Shown: piece by piece, positions 1-10,994 of the stretch
How positions within the stretch are numbered: the stretch's first letter is position 1
Layout: each line of letters begins with the position of its first letter
Origin: Boothiomyces macroporosus
Lineage: Eukaryota; Chytridiomycota; Chytridiomycetes; Rhizophydiales; Terramycetaceae
Assembly: GCA_027604185.1 (NCBI GenBank)
Contig: JADGKB010000075.1
Location: 1-64,000 of the forward strand
Direction: 5' to 3'
DNA length: 64,000 nt
The notes under the pieces: model-generated
What the model saw: the letters and a program-made list of their open reading frames with translations, nothing else
Databases searched by the model: none
What the model was told of the DNA's origin: nothing
Translations under genes and position numbers: made by a program

Positions 1-213
1 TGCTCGATACACTGAAGGTTTTTAGAACCCAGCAAGCGGCGCTTTTTACGAAATTGAGTTGATTATTTATATGGAGTGAAGCAACGAGCTTGTTTCACAA
101 CATCTACTAAATTAAACTTTCAACCAATCATAATATTTATTATATCGCTCCACAGGTATAAAGCAACTCAGTCACTCTTAACTTGCGAGAAATTGCCAGT
201 CCACGATCTAGGA
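1..213. other. window edge, no gene assigned
   Basis: This stretch lies beyond the stop codon of the TTC12-like gene. The only open frame on the plus strand has no recognisable similarity and antisenses the last exon of that gene. It may hold the 3' flank of a gene outside the window. Confidence 0.5.
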
Positions 214-2428
214 TTAATTTCGGTTACCGTTCTTGCAGAGTCGCGCACACAAGATTGCCAAATTCTTTTTGATTTCTTTGGATTGGCAAGTACGCAAGCA
301 TTCCACAACTAATTCAAACAGCCCAATGTCTATCAACTCATCCAAATTCGATTCTTTGTTATTTTAAGCTTACCATTTTGCGCACAAACTGACAGGGATA
401 AAGCCAAGTTTCCTATAATTCGAGAATAAAGAGCTTGGTCTTTTGTGCATTGAGCAAGCAGGGTGGTTAATACGCCAAGCCCTCCGCTTTTGACAAAATA
501 TTGTACGTTTGCTGGGGATGATTTCAAGAAAACTGCTAGGATTTGAGACCAATCTCCAACAAGATCCTTTGACCCTTCATCGACTCCTGCTTCAAGTACA
601 TTTCGGCAGCGTTGCCAATCTAGTTGAATCAAGTATGGATTAATTTCATTCAAATTGTAGTGGGACAATCTGTTGAATATTTTCAAACATAAATCATGGT
701 GATCATTGCGGCCAAGCAATCTGCATAGTAGAGCCATAAACTTTGTAGTTTTAAAGATCTTGTCATGTTTTCTTTTAGTTTGGAACAAGATGTTATGGAT
801 ACTAGCTAATCCGATGGCGATATTACCAGGAGTTTGTCGATCTTTGTCCACCCTTGATACGATCAACAGGATAATTTCATCGGCAAGATTATAAATCACC
901 GACTTTAATTTGATATTTTCTAGTTTTGATAACAAGAATATCAATTCAAGAACAATACCGTCTGGATTTGATTTTGAGCGATCGAGAATGTGTTTCAATA
1001 GCCATTCAGCAGAAATCTGGTATCTTTCTTCCAATTCAAAACTGTTTTTGCAAACTGAAAGTAAAAACTTCAAGTAGCTATCAGAGTATGTTCCACTCAG
1101 TCCTGCTTTTACGAGCTCTCCTAGTTGTTTTGTGAAATCTTTTAATCTGGATATTTCATTTACCAGTATTTGATGTTGACTAATGAACGTAAACAATTTG
1201 GAAGCTACAGCTTGTTTAGATTGGTTTGCCAGCATCAATAGGGTAATTCGTTTCAAATTCTCTCCAAATTCCCGTATATTCTCATTGCAATCTACACATG
1301 CTTCTAGGAGAATATCAATCCACCTCTCGTCGATATTTGAATTATAGTTGATTAGACTTTGAAATCCTCCAAGTAAACGGAAGGCGTGCTTCATACTGGT
1401 GTGTGATTTCAGCATAACTATAATATTTGAAGTAATTTTATCAAGTTCTTTGCCATTCTTGTGGGTATTTTCTGTATAGGTCTTTAGTAATTGTCCTAGC
1501 AACTCGGAAGATGGATCCTTGAGCAATTCTCCAGCCTCTTGCATTTCAATTTCTTGATCTACCTTTAAAAGCTGGACTTCTCTCGCCTGTTCTTTACACA
1601 CCCTTAAGGAAACCTGTTTCTGCAATTCAGGCTTTTCTTCCAAAATGCGAATACACTCCTTTAGAGAAAGTAAGCAATCAGGGAATAGCTTTAGCGATCT
1701 TTGACATTGAGATTGTCTATATAGGGACTTTACATTGTACGGGTCATGGGCGATACAATCAGCACAATCCTGTAACGATTTTTCAAAGTCGCCCAGTTTG
1801 AAATATACCAAAGCGCGGTTGCTGTACAAAACTGGATCCACAGGTATAGGAGATGGAGCTAGAAGGCTGTCCAAGAACTTGAAAGGATCATTGGGGTTTT
1901 GTTTTGGAACAAGCTCAATTGAAGGTGACTTTGAGGTTTCTATTGCTTCTGTAAAATACTTTAATGAAGATTCAAAGTTGTGTTTCGCGAATTCTTCCTT
2001 GCCAAGCAGTCTTGCTTTATTTACTGCAGCCTGAACGATTTTTTGGTGCGCTCCTTTAGATTCAACTTTTGCTGGTGCTTTTGTTTCTTTTGGTTTTGCA
2101 GGTTCAATTTTTGGAGATGGTGGAGGACTGTCTTCCTTGATCTCGCTCCACTTCGCGTAGTCTAGCTTTCCATTTGATACAGATTTGATTTTTTCGACTG
2201 GTTTTGCTTCAGATTTGATTTCTTCTGCTGGGCTTGGAATTAAAGGCGGCTGATCAATCGACAGTGACTTGCTTTCTACTGGCTTTGGTTTTGGAAGGTC
2301 AGCTTCCTTGTGCTTTCCAGACAAGATATCATTCATTTTAGACGCTAAGTTAAATACATAGTACTGAAATCATCGACAAACTCTTCAAATTCTCCAATCT
2401 CTTGATTTAGACTCTCCAGAGGATCCAT
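214..2428 (-). CDS. TPR-armadillo co-chaperone, TTC12-like (dynein assembly factor)
   Basis: Predicted 716 aa, close to human TTC12 (about 705 aa), with the same order: acidic/proline-rich N-terminus, three TPR helices pairs (about residues 125-270) and a helical armadillo-like C-terminal half. TTC12 and its relatives act with HSP90/HSP70 in cytoplasmic pre-assembly of axonemal dyneins. Two introns are needed: 2345-2364 (20 nt), which joins the upstream start MDPLESL to the main frame, and 330-373 (44 nt), which replaces a premature stop by a leucine-rich last exon ending ARLCKNGNRN. A start at 2336 is possible if the first intron is wrong. UNC45, SPAG1 or RPAP3 relatives are alternatives, since the TPR block is shared. 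A TTC12-type protein implies a motile flagellum in the life cycle (inference). Confidence 0.68.
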
Positions 2429-3141
2429 CTTTGTTTGGAAAACAAATAAGCGTGATTTTTGAAACAAGAATCTTTCGAACGTTTGGAGTGAATATCTTTG
2501 ATTTGTTGACCATAATTTTGAGTAGATGTGGATAACTAGTAATTATAGAGACTCGCTGACTCGAGTATGGCCAGGTCGATATCATCTGTACCAAATAAAA
2601 ACTTGAACACACTCATTTATGCCCTTGGAAATAATTCTGCGTTCGTCTGTGTTCAAAATATCTAGCTTTGTGATCAGTGGTGTAAATTAAAGATAAATCA
2701 AGAAAGGTACTCGTGATCGAGATAGGAAGAGTTGGATAGCTCTACATTCACTCTGGGTATTCTCAATCAGTAATCAAAGATACCCTTGTTCTTGTTTTTT
2801 TCACTGGCATTTCCATTTACCTTTCCAAAGAAAAAGTCTGTGTCGTTGCCTTTTTGGGCATGATTGGTGGGGTCACCAAAAACGTGATGAGTTTGACCAA
2901 GCAACGAGTTCAAACGAAATTGAGAGAATCGCTAACGCAAGTACTATTGCCAATCTCAGAATTAGTCGCTCCATCTTTTTCTTTTTGAAGCGTGCACTCT
3001 AAACCTGAATCTATGGCTGTGGTTGGATTTTAATAAAGAGGTCCCCTAACTTTTCGACACTCAGACACCTCTGGGCGGAAAAGGAAATCAAAAAGTAAAC
3101 ACAAGCTCTTTATAACCAGGTATCAATCCGCTTTTCAAAGC
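2429..3141. other. intergenic, divergent promoter region with weak short ORFs
   Basis: About 0.7 kb separates the TTC12-like gene and the sulfotransferase, which point away from each other. A minus-strand ATG at 2974 opens a short hydrophobic peptide and a 55-codon open frame ends at 2767, but joining them would need a 13-nt intron. I cannot support a gene here. The remainder looks like ordinary AT-rich intergenic DNA. Confidence 0.45.
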
Positions 3142-3888
3142 ATGTCCAATATCAACGTTATATGTGTCGGATTTGGAAGGACAGGAACCTCATCGCTCTC
3201 ACTTGCAATTAAAGAGTTGGGATTCGACTGTCACCATATGTTTGATGCTATTCAGTTCAGGTATTCGTATATTAACAACAGAAACTTTGACTTATGGCTA
3301 AAGGCATGGAAAGAGAAACAGGAAGGAAAGACAGAGACTTTACAAAAGATATTGGCTAATTATCAAGCCGTTTCCGGTTGGCCCGCAAGTGCCTTTTACA
3401 AGGAATTGCTAATGCTAAATCCAAAAGCTAAAGTGATCCTAACAATCCGAGATCCAGACTCCTGGTATACTTCTTGCTCAGACACCATCGCTTCAAGTGA
3501 GCTAAGGATCCCGTGGATGGCTGAAATGTTTATCTTTCCTAGAATGAATCAATGCTTGGATTCAATTGTCTGGAATGGAACTTTTAATGGGAAATTCAAC
3601 GACAAGGAATACGCCATCAATGTCTATAAACAGCATATTGAAGAAGTGAAAGCGTGCGTCCCTGCCGATAGGCTGTTGGTCGTTCACATAAAAGAAGGTT
3701 ACAAGCCTATCTGTGATTTCCTCTCCGTGCCGATACCATATACTCCCTTCCCACATTCGAATGATAAAGAGCAGTTCCAGAAATATCTTGGTGGCTGTAA
3801 GAATATTGCCTTTATCACTTATTCCATCATCCTTGTATTAACACTGTTAATACTGGCCTACGTTACGAGCCTCATATATCTCAAATAA
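3142..3888 (+). CDS. sulfotransferase-family P-loop protein with C-terminal membrane anchor
   Basis: Single exon, 248 aa. The N-terminus has the sulfotransferase-like PAPS-binding loop GFGRTGTSSLSLAIKELG (about residues 9-26), followed by a second conserved segment around VILTIRDPDSWYTSCSDT (about 98-115), typical of the Sulfotransfer_4 family found in fungi. The last 25 residues form a hydrophobic helix (ITYSIILVLTLLILAYV), so the protein is probably tail-anchored with the enzyme domain facing the cytosol. The substrate is unknown. Its stop is 44 bp from the stop of the convergent PET191/COA5 gene. The family call rests on motifs and is fairly secure; the reaction is inferred. Confidence 0.78.
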   Translation: MSNINVICVGFGRTGTSSLSLAIKELGFDCHHMFDAIQFRYSYINNRNFDLWLKAWKEKQEGKTETLQKILANYQAVSGWPASAFYKELLMLNPKAKVILTIRDPDSWYTSCSDTIASSELRIPWMAEMFIFPRMNQCLDSIVWNGTFNGKFNDKEYAINVYKQHIEEVKACVPADRLLVVHIKEGYKPICDFLSVPIPYTPFPHSNDKEQFQKYLGGCKNIAFITYSIILVLTLLILAYVTSLIYLK

Positions 3889-3932
3889 AACTGTCGTGAA
3901 AATGTAATAATGTATTGTAACTATCAGTGAAT

Positions 3933-4251
3933 TTAGTCGTCCTTGTTTGTCCTGAACGAGTCTCCGTAGCCTCCACGCATTCTGCTCTTGGGATTCATCT
4001 ATGTCAGCAACACTTACTAGATACATTTTACACTCCAAATATGCCTGATGCGCTTTCTTGCACTCTACTGGTGCCTGGTCCAACTTCCTCTGTACCTCTG
4101 GCTCCTGCGAAATTATAACATCCCTGCTCCTTGTCTTTTCCATAATTAAATATTCCAAGCATTCTGAAGCCTTGTTTTTGTGGGTCTTGTAGCACTCTGA
4201 GGCTTTAATGCAATCAGCCATATCCTGAAAGTATCTCTCACACGAAGGCAT
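3933..4251 (-). CDS. PET191: cytochrome c oxidase assembly factor PET191/COA5
   Basis: Predicted 99 aa with the twin Cx9C arrangement of Pet191/COA5 (CERYFQDMADC near the start and CKKAHQAYLEC near residue 64) plus two further cysteines. This family resides in the mitochondrial intermembrane space and is needed for complex IV assembly. Removing a 19-nt intron (3999-4017, GTAAGTGTTGCTGACATAG) replaces a long unrelated read-through by the family's conserved tail, here MNPKSRMRGGYGDSF, equivalent to the RFRG-containing end of human COA5. The splice makes the protein the expected length, which is good evidence that the 19-nt intron is real. Confidence 0.88.
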
Positions 4252-4329
4252 TTGTTTTTTTCAAATTGAAAAAGTTTACATTCCAAAATGGAGGAAAGCA
4301 CACCAAGAATTTAAAAAAATCTTTTGCAT

Positions 4330-5175
4330 TTAATCAATCAAATCCAAGGTGTGTTGGTACACTTTATCTCGCAATTCGTCTGTGTGAACTTTGAGCTTTT
4401 CGACGACTTCTCCTTTTGGGCCAAGCAAATAGTATCCTGAGGATCTTTCTGGTGCAAGAAATCCGCTGCACATGTATGCTCCACAGTCCTCAATAGTGGT
4501 GGCAAACGGAGTCATTAATTTTGTAGGGATTCGCAAATACCATGGCAGTCCTTCAATAAGATTGGTTTTAACCATTCCTGGCAAAGCATGAAAGAATACC
4601 ACATCAGGATACAGAGTTGACAGTTTATCCACGAGTAAATCATTGTACAGTGGGCAGGCTTGCGAAGCATTGTAGACAGAATATGAATTTTTGAGATCAA
4701 AGTCAGTTTCCGTAACTAGACTACCCTGAGCAGCTGCTAGTACTGACAATACTCTGGAGCCTTTCTTCATTGCGGGAATCAAGTCCAGAATCAATCTAGC
4801 ACGAGAATAATAATGAACGGCCATCTTGTCATCTATTCCTTCTTCGGTTTCTTGCCGCCCAGTCATTCTCATTATCCCTGCTGTAATCACTAAATAATCG
4901 ACATGCTTGTACTTTTGCTTTACTTCATTCGCGAATCTACGTGTATCTTTCAGAAGTGAAAAATCAACTTTTTCAAAAGAATGGCTATTGCTGTTAGGAA
5001 AGCCTTTGATTATATCTTGAGCAGCTTTGGCGTTTCTTCCAGCAAGGACAACATTAGCGTTTAACTGTGCCAACTGAATAGCTATTCCCTGGCCTATTCC
5101 GGCAGTTCCTCCCACAACTAGTGCGGTCTTTCCAGTAAGGTCGACTTTGGATAATACCGACTTTGCAGCATTCAT
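4330..5175 (-). CDS. short-chain dehydrogenase/reductase
   Basis: About 281 aa from the ATG at 5175, which directly precedes the Rossmann fold; the frame stays open further upstream, but that extension would overlap the neighbouring protease gene and has no similarity. The nucleotide-binding motif is GGTAGIGQG (family TGxxxGIG), followed by AGRN and the NAG-like ITAGIM. The usual YxxxK active site is not clear: the region reads YNASQACPLYNDLLVDKL, giving YNASQ rather than YxxxK, so catalysis may be altered or the protein may belong to the retinol-dehydrogenase-like fungal group with diverged residues. It lies head-to-tail 100 bp downstream of the M13 peptidase. Substrate unknown. Confidence 0.75.
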   Translation of the reverse strand: MNAAKSVLSKVDLTGKTALVVGGTAGIGQGIAIQLAQLNANVVLAGRNAKAAQDIIKGFPNSNSHSFEKVDFSLLKDTRRFANEVKQKYKHVDYLVITAGIMRMTGRQETEEGIDDKMAVHYYSRARLILDLIPAMKKGSRVLSVLAAAQGSLVTETDFDLKNSYSVYNASQACPLYNDLLVDKLSTLYPDVVFFHALPGMVKTNLIEGLPWYLRIPTKLMTPFATTIEDCGAYMCSGFLAPERSSGYYLLGPKGEVVEKLKVHTDELRDKVYQHTLDLID

Positions 5176-5278
5176 TAAACTCGAAAAGATTTCTGAACTG
5201 AACTTAAGGGCTAAGCCACCGGGTATGTAAAAGACAATAGAATCCAAGTCAAGGGATTTTGAGCATGTTAAAATATAT

Positions 5279-7385
5279 TCAAAGTATGCGACATGTATCT
5301 TTAGATGGATGCATTGGGGAACCAACTGGACAGCTAAACGCTTTAGCAAAATCTTCAGAGTTAATCAGAGCACCAAACACTCTGGCAGTCTTTGGGGAGT
5401 GCACATCTGATACCAACTGCTTACGTAGTCTCCCATCGTTAGTTGCTTCGCAATTGGTTTGAGCATAGGAAAGCCAAAATATCTCTGCAGGAGAAAAGTC
5501 CCCTTGTTTGGCAAAAATATCTTCAGTTTCCAATAAGCTCCAGGCTTTGTAAGCATTATGCATCCCACCATTATCGGCAATATTTTCAGTAATAGTCAGT
5601 TCACCATCTACATGTGCTACTTGGCCATCTGAAAATACAATTGGAATCTGTGAATATTCTTCAACAAAACACTTTTGCCTCTTGTTGTATTCTTCCCTAG
5701 TGTGCTGAGTCATCCAGGGTTTTCGAACACCATCTTTATCAAACTGAGACCCATAAGAATCAAACGCGTGTGTTATTTCATGGCCAATAACTGCCCCAAG
5801 AGATGCATAATTCATTGCTCTGGAATTTAGTGTTGAAAAGAGAGGCCGCTGAATAAAGCCAGGGTTGATTTGAATCTGTACCAAATTTATCAGATGTGCG
5901 GCATTTAATTGCCACATATGATCTTTAAACAATGTGTCTCGCTCAACAGAGTTCCTTCTCGAGTGTCTGATGGAAGGCATAAACTCTGTTAATATCTGCG
6001 ATTGAACTGCGTTTTCAAAATACGTGTCGGCACTGAATTTCAATGGCTGGTAATACTCCAGTATCTTATGGGCATCTTTGACCCAGTCAGGATACCCAAC
6101 AATCTTGACAATATTGTCCAGTTTAGCAACAGCCGCCTGTTTTGAAGTTTCATCCATCCAGTCTAGTTCTAATAATCGGCTCCTTAAAGCTGAAAAAAGA
6201 TTGTCGACCATTTCTGTGGCTGCCATCTTTTGGGTTTCATTAAATGCATATTTTATGTAAATATGTCCAGACAGGTAACGAAGGTTATCTCCGGTTTCGT
6301 CAATACAGCTAGCACCCAAGAATGAAGAAGCAGTTTCAAAGCTGTGATATTGCATTTTCAGCTGACGTTCAGCAATTTCAGATTTCCAAATGTTATAGTA
6401 CTCGTCAGACAGTTTGTTGAAGTGTGCAAGCGCCAACCTCCACAGCACATAGTACCTTAAATTCTCTGGATCTACATTTCGCAAATATTCTACCTCGGGT
6501 ATCCAAGAATCGTATTCAGCCCATAGATGAATGTTGGTAATTTTCTCCAACTTTAGTGGAGTGAGATACTCCTTCCAATTCAAATGAGTTTCTGCGCTGA
6601 ATTCATCCGCCGTCATGTATTGGTCAGTACCATTATTATTTCTCGAATAAACATGACTACATATTAGAAATATTGTACTTGAGATGCTTTGCAAAATACA
6701 GATGGCGTCTTTCGTATCCCCATATCCACTTTGAGATGAATTCCAAGCGATTCTGGTCTAGAAACCCAGACTTTACATAAATCTGCATAATTTTCTCGAC
6801 AGTTTCTAGAGTAACATTGTATGCTGGTGCAGGAACAAGCTGCAAACGAAGATCGTGCATCGTTTGCTGTGGCACTTGATCATACTTTGATAAAAAGATG
6901 ATCCCAACACCACTGGTAGCTTGAATATCCCCCAGAAGTTGTGGAAGTGTTTCGGCTTCATCAAACTTTTTCATGACATACTGTGCCAGGTTTGCAAAGG
7001 GTTCAAATCCCCTTTTCGCAATCAAATCAGTATTCAGACACGAAGAGTAATAATCCTTTGTAAGCGCAAATATTTGAGTTTCTTCAGGAGTTTTAGCCAA
7101 ACTGTCTTGCTGTTGATTCATGATTTGCTTCATTAAAAGCGAGTTTGACTCTGCCATTAAACTCATTACATTGGTTGTATCTCTATATCCGGTATACTTT
7201 TTAATAAACCCTCCACAAGCATATTTGTAAAAGTCGTTGCAAGGATCCTGGGTAGTATCCATCCAAGACTTGATTCGATCAATTCCCAACAGGTGAGGAA
7301 ACTCGGGTGTGAGTTCCGGTTGATATGCTTCGTCTCTTTTTGAAATGGTACAGATAACGGAAGCGAAGAATAAGAACTGGATCAT
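5279..7385 (-). CDS. secreted M13 (neprilysin-type) zinc metallopeptidase
   Basis: Predicted 694 aa after removing a 22-nt intron at 6657-6678. The N-terminus is a hydrophobic signal peptide (MIQFLFFASVICTIS) without the long cytosolic anchor of mammalian neprilysin, so it is probably secreted. The zinc site HEITH and the downstream ENIAD glutamate motif are intact, and the protein ends with the M13 signature CPVGSPMHPSKDTCRIL, a short form of the CxxxSxMNPxxxCRxW tail. The substrate-binding NAYY motif is replaced by NAAH. The family cleaves peptides on the amino side of hydrophobic residues. An alternative 19-nt intron in the same place keeps the frame, but the 22-nt version has a better CTAAT branch site. 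Confidence 0.87.
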
Positions 7386-7621
7386 TGGGGTATGTGGTGG
7401 TTGTTCAACTTTTTTATTTTCAAAGGGCTAAGCTCCTGCTTCGCCCCAAAGTCCAACCATCAAAAATGTACCACACAAAGATTTGGTTCTATACAATCTG
7501 GCGGATTTTGCATTGCAGTTAAAGCGGGTGCAAAGATTGTAATTTAGATAGGTAGAATATCAGACCTTGGTATTCACGCATAATATTCCTGAAATTCGCT
7601 AAACGTGGAAAATACATTATA

Positions 7622-8844
7622 TTAAACAAAAATCTTTCTTAGAAATGAATTGACAGGAGGTTGCGACGCTTTGCTGTACTTTTTCAGCAATTCAACTGGA
7701 TTGCGCTTCCCATTGATGAACCTCCAAACAGCTTTGGTAGCCCCAAACTTTTTGCTGAATTGCTTCTGTGTATCAGGTGCCAATAACAACTTTCCGTTAT
7801 TCTGTGCAAACATCAATAAATCTCTGGTAAACGAGTAAACATCTCCTCGATACTGGTTCTTTAAAGGTTCAGGAGTACCACAAGGCTTTAATAATTCAAG
7901 CAGCGCATTATTAAATCCTAACGAACTGACAGCTTGATCTTTAGTATTGATTTCTTCAGTCAAATTAACAAGATATTCTACAAATTCCACCTGTGTGACT
8001 CTGTTTCGATTTTGAACGAGCTTCAGCAATTTGTGATCCAAGGGATATCCATTTGGCTTTTTGTATGTAAAAGACGTTTGTGTAGCTACGGATATCATTT
8101 CGACAAAGTAGTCGTCGGAGCAAGAGTCCTCTTCTACCTCTGCAATTGTTTCAATTTGGGGCTTCTCCGTTGATCCGTCGTCATCTATAACAGTTGGTGA
8201 TAACGATATATCCGATATACTTTTTTTGTGCATATTTGTAACCACAGATGGCACCACAGATGCTTCTGCTCGCAAGTTTGGGCTGCTCTTTTGTTTGATT
8301 AATTCCACGATTGAAGGATCCAAATTGGTAACAGTTGTGCTGGACCCTTGGGAATGGGTTCTGGAAGCTTGCAATAGCAAATCAGCTACTTCATAATGGT
8401 CATGTAACAGCGCAGCTTCAATTGGCAGCAGCCCGTCGCTTATGGAATAAATATTAACCCTTCCATCTTGCACCAGCAGCTTTACTATATTCAAATGGCC
8501 ATTGTATGCCGCCATCCATAGAGCTATTCCATTTTCATCCTGTGGGTCTGCTCTTCCATCAGCCAACAACAATTGTACTATCCCTAAATATCCCTTAGTA
8601 CATGCTGTTTGTAGGCAAAAGTTTCTGTTAATTGTAGGATCAACTCTTTTATCCTTAAGCAAGACCTGAAGTACTTTAAAATGGTTGTTTGTGGATGCCC
8701 ACTGAACTATTGCGTTATCATCTTTTGCTGGATCATAACTTCCATCCAACAATAACCTTTCCGCACGTTCAATGTAGCCATTCTTGGCCGCATATAAAAA
8801 CTGGGCTTCAAAATCACTGAGTTAGCTTAATAGTACCTTTGCAT
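7622..8844 (-). CDS. ankyrin-repeat protein with unknown C-terminal domain
   Basis: Predicted 400 aa. The first coding exon is only 8 nt (ATG CAA AG) and is joined through a 20-nt intron (8817-8836, GTACTATTAAGCTAACTCAG) to the main frame, which continues as SDFEAQFLYAAKNGYIERA, a proper ankyrin helix. Four to five ankyrin units follow (about residues 5-160), each with the G-H-x-x-I/V-V-x-L-L pattern and the spacing of amoeba- and fungus-type ankyrins. A low-complexity acidic linker leads to a conserved-looking 130-residue C-terminal region I do not recognise. Function unknown; probably a protein-binding scaffold. Confidence 0.72.
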
Positions 8845-9319
8845 ATCAAAGTAAAACTGTTTCTGTCTTCCATTTGAAGCACTGCGCCACAAGAAGGATG
8901 GTTTGAAACTGGGTGTTTGAAACAAGTAAAGTAAAAGATATTAATGAAAAGTAGTTGGTTTGGCCTTCTTTATTGGTCTAATCTAGTTAATCTCGATGAT
9001 TTTTTTGATTTTGTTGCTCATGTGATGGAGTGAAAGGTTGCGCCACCATCATATAGAAACTTTAAACCAAGACCAGTCGAAATACTTTAAATGGATTGAA
9101 TAATCCATGTCTGCTGATGTAGGAGCAATTGTCCCGCAAGATAAATCAGCGCAAATAGAGATTTTAACTATCCAACGCGTGACGGTTCCTTTGAACCGAT
9201 TCTTGAAATAATCTTTTTGAATGGCCATTCTACTAGTATTGGAATCAATTTTAAATTAGCCATCTTGGATTTTAGCCTCCTCGATCTTGTGACGCATTTT
9301 TAACTTTCCAAAGTTAAAA
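8845..9319. other. intergenic region between ankyrin gene and UIM cluster
   Basis: About 475 bp holding the divergent upstream regions of the ankyrin gene and the first UIM-like gene. No RNA gene, repeat or coding frame is recognisable. A small inverted pair, AACTTTCCAAAGTT, sits immediately before the ATG at 9320. Confidence 0.5.
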
Positions 9320-9661
9320 ATGGCGAGGACAAGTGCCAAGCATCTTCGTGGAATAAACCCCCTAGTCAAAGATGGTTCAGGAGGATGGGGTACATATAAT
9401 GATGATTTACAAACTCTTCCAAGTTACAAAGCCGAACCAAGCCATAAAGTCCGCATAGCAGATGATTTGGAGTTTGCAATGATGAAGAGCCAGGATGCCG
9501 ACAAAGTTATTGTTGATAAGCAAAAGGCGATTATGGATCAAGAGGAAAGAGATCTAAAGTTGGCGATGCAGCTATCACTGATGGAACAGAAGGACGAAAT
9601 CAACCTTGAGGAGTGGGTAGTGGTTGATGAGAATAATTGGGTTATGGTCGATAAAGAATAA
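9320..9661 (+). CDS. small UIM-containing protein 1
   Basis: Single exon, 113 aa. Near the C-terminus (about residues 74-90) it has the ubiquitin-interacting-motif pattern EERDLKLAMQLSLMEQ, that is acidic residues, Leu, x-x-Ala-x-x-x-Ser, then acidic/polar. The rest is low in hydrophobics and probably disordered, with a tryptophan-valine-rich acidic tail. It heads a run of four small plus-strand genes with the same kind of helix. UIMs bind ubiquitin on endocytic or proteasomal cargo; what this protein does is not known. Confidence 0.6.
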   Translation: MARTSAKHLRGINPLVKDGSGGWGTYNDDLQTLPSYKAEPSHKVRIADDLEFAMMKSQDADKVIVDKQKAIMDQEERDLKLAMQLSLMEQKDEINLEEWVVVDENNWVMVDKE

Positions 9662-9891
9662 AGCTAATCTAATTGTACTGTTGCCTTAACGGCTGATAGA
9701 GCATCTACAAAGGTACTCGTATCTCAATCTTGTAATTATCACATCAATCACCTCGGCCATTTTGTCATTTGTAATCACCCAATGACTCGTCAAACAAAAG
9801 GGCGGGTGAAACATTCAGCTTCAAGCCACAGTGACTCAGAGAACAAATAAAAAGAGAGAAAAATTTTTCATGGGAAACACGAGGATTACTT

Positions 9892-10362
9892 ATGCGACCA
9901 GCGAAATCCCACAAAAGAATCGCAAGTTTTAAAAACACTATGAAACGTAATGCTCGGTCGGCAAAGTATAGTGTTTCTCGGGATATTGACAATGATACCT
10001 GGGGGGAAATCGAGCCTCTCCATCCATCTCCATCAGGAAAGATTCAGGTTGTAGATGCACAGGAATTTTACAAGAGAAAAATCTCTGAAAATGACCTGCA
10101 AAGTGCGCTCCAAAACTATCACAACAATGAAAGTTTTTACCCTGATGATATCTGCGGTGATTTATATGACTATCCCTCCCAAATACCAACTGATGAAGAG
10201 ATGGATGAAGACTTGGAATTGGCATTAGACCTTTCTTATTTGGAACAAAAAGAAAGAGAACTAGAATTTGCCCTACAAGTTTCTCTAGTAAAGCAGCAAT
10301 TGATTTGCATGCAATTTGCCCAGCAAAGGAACACTATAGAACCAGTAGACGTAGCCTTATGA
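9892..10362 (+). CDS. small UIM-containing protein 2 (tandem UIMs)
   Basis: Single exon, 156 aa from the ATG at 9892. It has two adjacent UIM-like helices at about residues 104-136: DEDLELALDLSYLEQ and ERELEFALQVSLVKQ, each with the central Ala and the Ser/Tyr-containing end. The basic N-terminus (KSHKRIASFKNTMKRNARS) could be a nuclear signal or an amphipathic membrane helix. It is the second member of the tandem cluster, 230 bp after member 1. No enzymatic domain is present. Confidence 0.6.
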   Translation: MRPAKSHKRIASFKNTMKRNARSAKYSVSRDIDNDTWGEIEPLHPSPSGKIQVVDAQEFYKRKISENDLQSALQNYHNNESFYPDDICGDLYDYPSQIPTDEEMDEDLELALDLSYLEQKERELEFALQVSLVKQQLICMQFAQQRNTIEPVDVAL

Positions 10363-10505
10363 ATAATTATATAATAATTATCATAATTTTTAATAAACTT
10401 GATTTTAATACTGTATGAAGAGTGTTGTAAGATTGTGGCTGTGGGTGAGTCACTAGGGAGTCAGAACGTCATGGAGTATAAATCAAAAGAAAAAAAATAT
10501 TGCTT

Positions 10506-10760
10506 ATGCCTTGCAAAATCAATAATGAAATAGCTATGGACCTTGAAGAATTCCAGACCAGTGCAAAGATGCAGCAGCAGGACACTCATTTAAAGATATT
10601 GAAAATTGACGAATTCTACTCTGCAAAAGGACTTGAAATTCGTGATCCTCAATTCGAAAAGGAATTAAAGGAAACCATCCAAGCGTCATTGATTGACCAA
10701 CGAATTAACGATTTAATTTTTGATTTGGAATTGGACTTTTTTGAAACCGATTCGTTTTAA
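10506..10760 (+). CDS. small UIM-like protein 3
   Basis: Single exon, 84 aa from the first in-frame ATG (10506). A single UIM-like helix, FEKELKETIQASLIDQR, lies at about residues 54-70; the central alanine is displaced by Thr-Ile, so ubiquitin binding is less certain. It also shares a D-E-F-Y-x-x-K-x-x-x-I segment (DEFYSAKGLEIRD) with member 2 (AQEFYKRKISENDLQS), which supports common descent. An AATAAA follows the stop by about 10 bp. Confidence 0.5.
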   Translation: MPCKINNEIAMDLEEFQTSAKMQQQDTHLKILKIDEFYSAKGLEIRDPQFEKELKETIQASLIDQRINDLIFDLELDFFETDSF

Positions 10761-10994
10761 CATTGTAAAATAAAGCATCTATTTAACTTTTTGATTCTGC
10801 TTTTCTGTATGTACACAATTTGGCAATTAATAAAGCGCCGATCCGGTTAATCGGCTATAATAGGCTTACGAATCCTGCAAGGCGATTATAGGCCACTGAA
10901 TTCAACTTATTGTTTGGATTGACTTTTGGGTGACATCTCTTCTTCATCTGACTCATCACTCATGTCAAAAAGACTAACGAATTAAAAATTTCAA

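Noticed and set aside
2767..2974. Minus-strand small secreted peptide joined by a 13-nt intron (GTACTTGCGTTAG)
   Set aside because: The join keeps an open frame, but 13 nt is shorter than every supported intron here, lacks the usual branch spacing and the peptide has no known relatives.
7000..7025. tRNA-like B-box word GGTTCAAATCCCC
   Set aside because: It lies within the conserved coding sequence of the M13 peptidase and no A box or acceptor stem is nearby.
10890..10965. Acidic 18-codon minus-strand ORF (MSDESDEEEMSPKSQSKQ)
   Set aside because: Too short and low in complexity to support as a gene without transcripts; could equally be chance.
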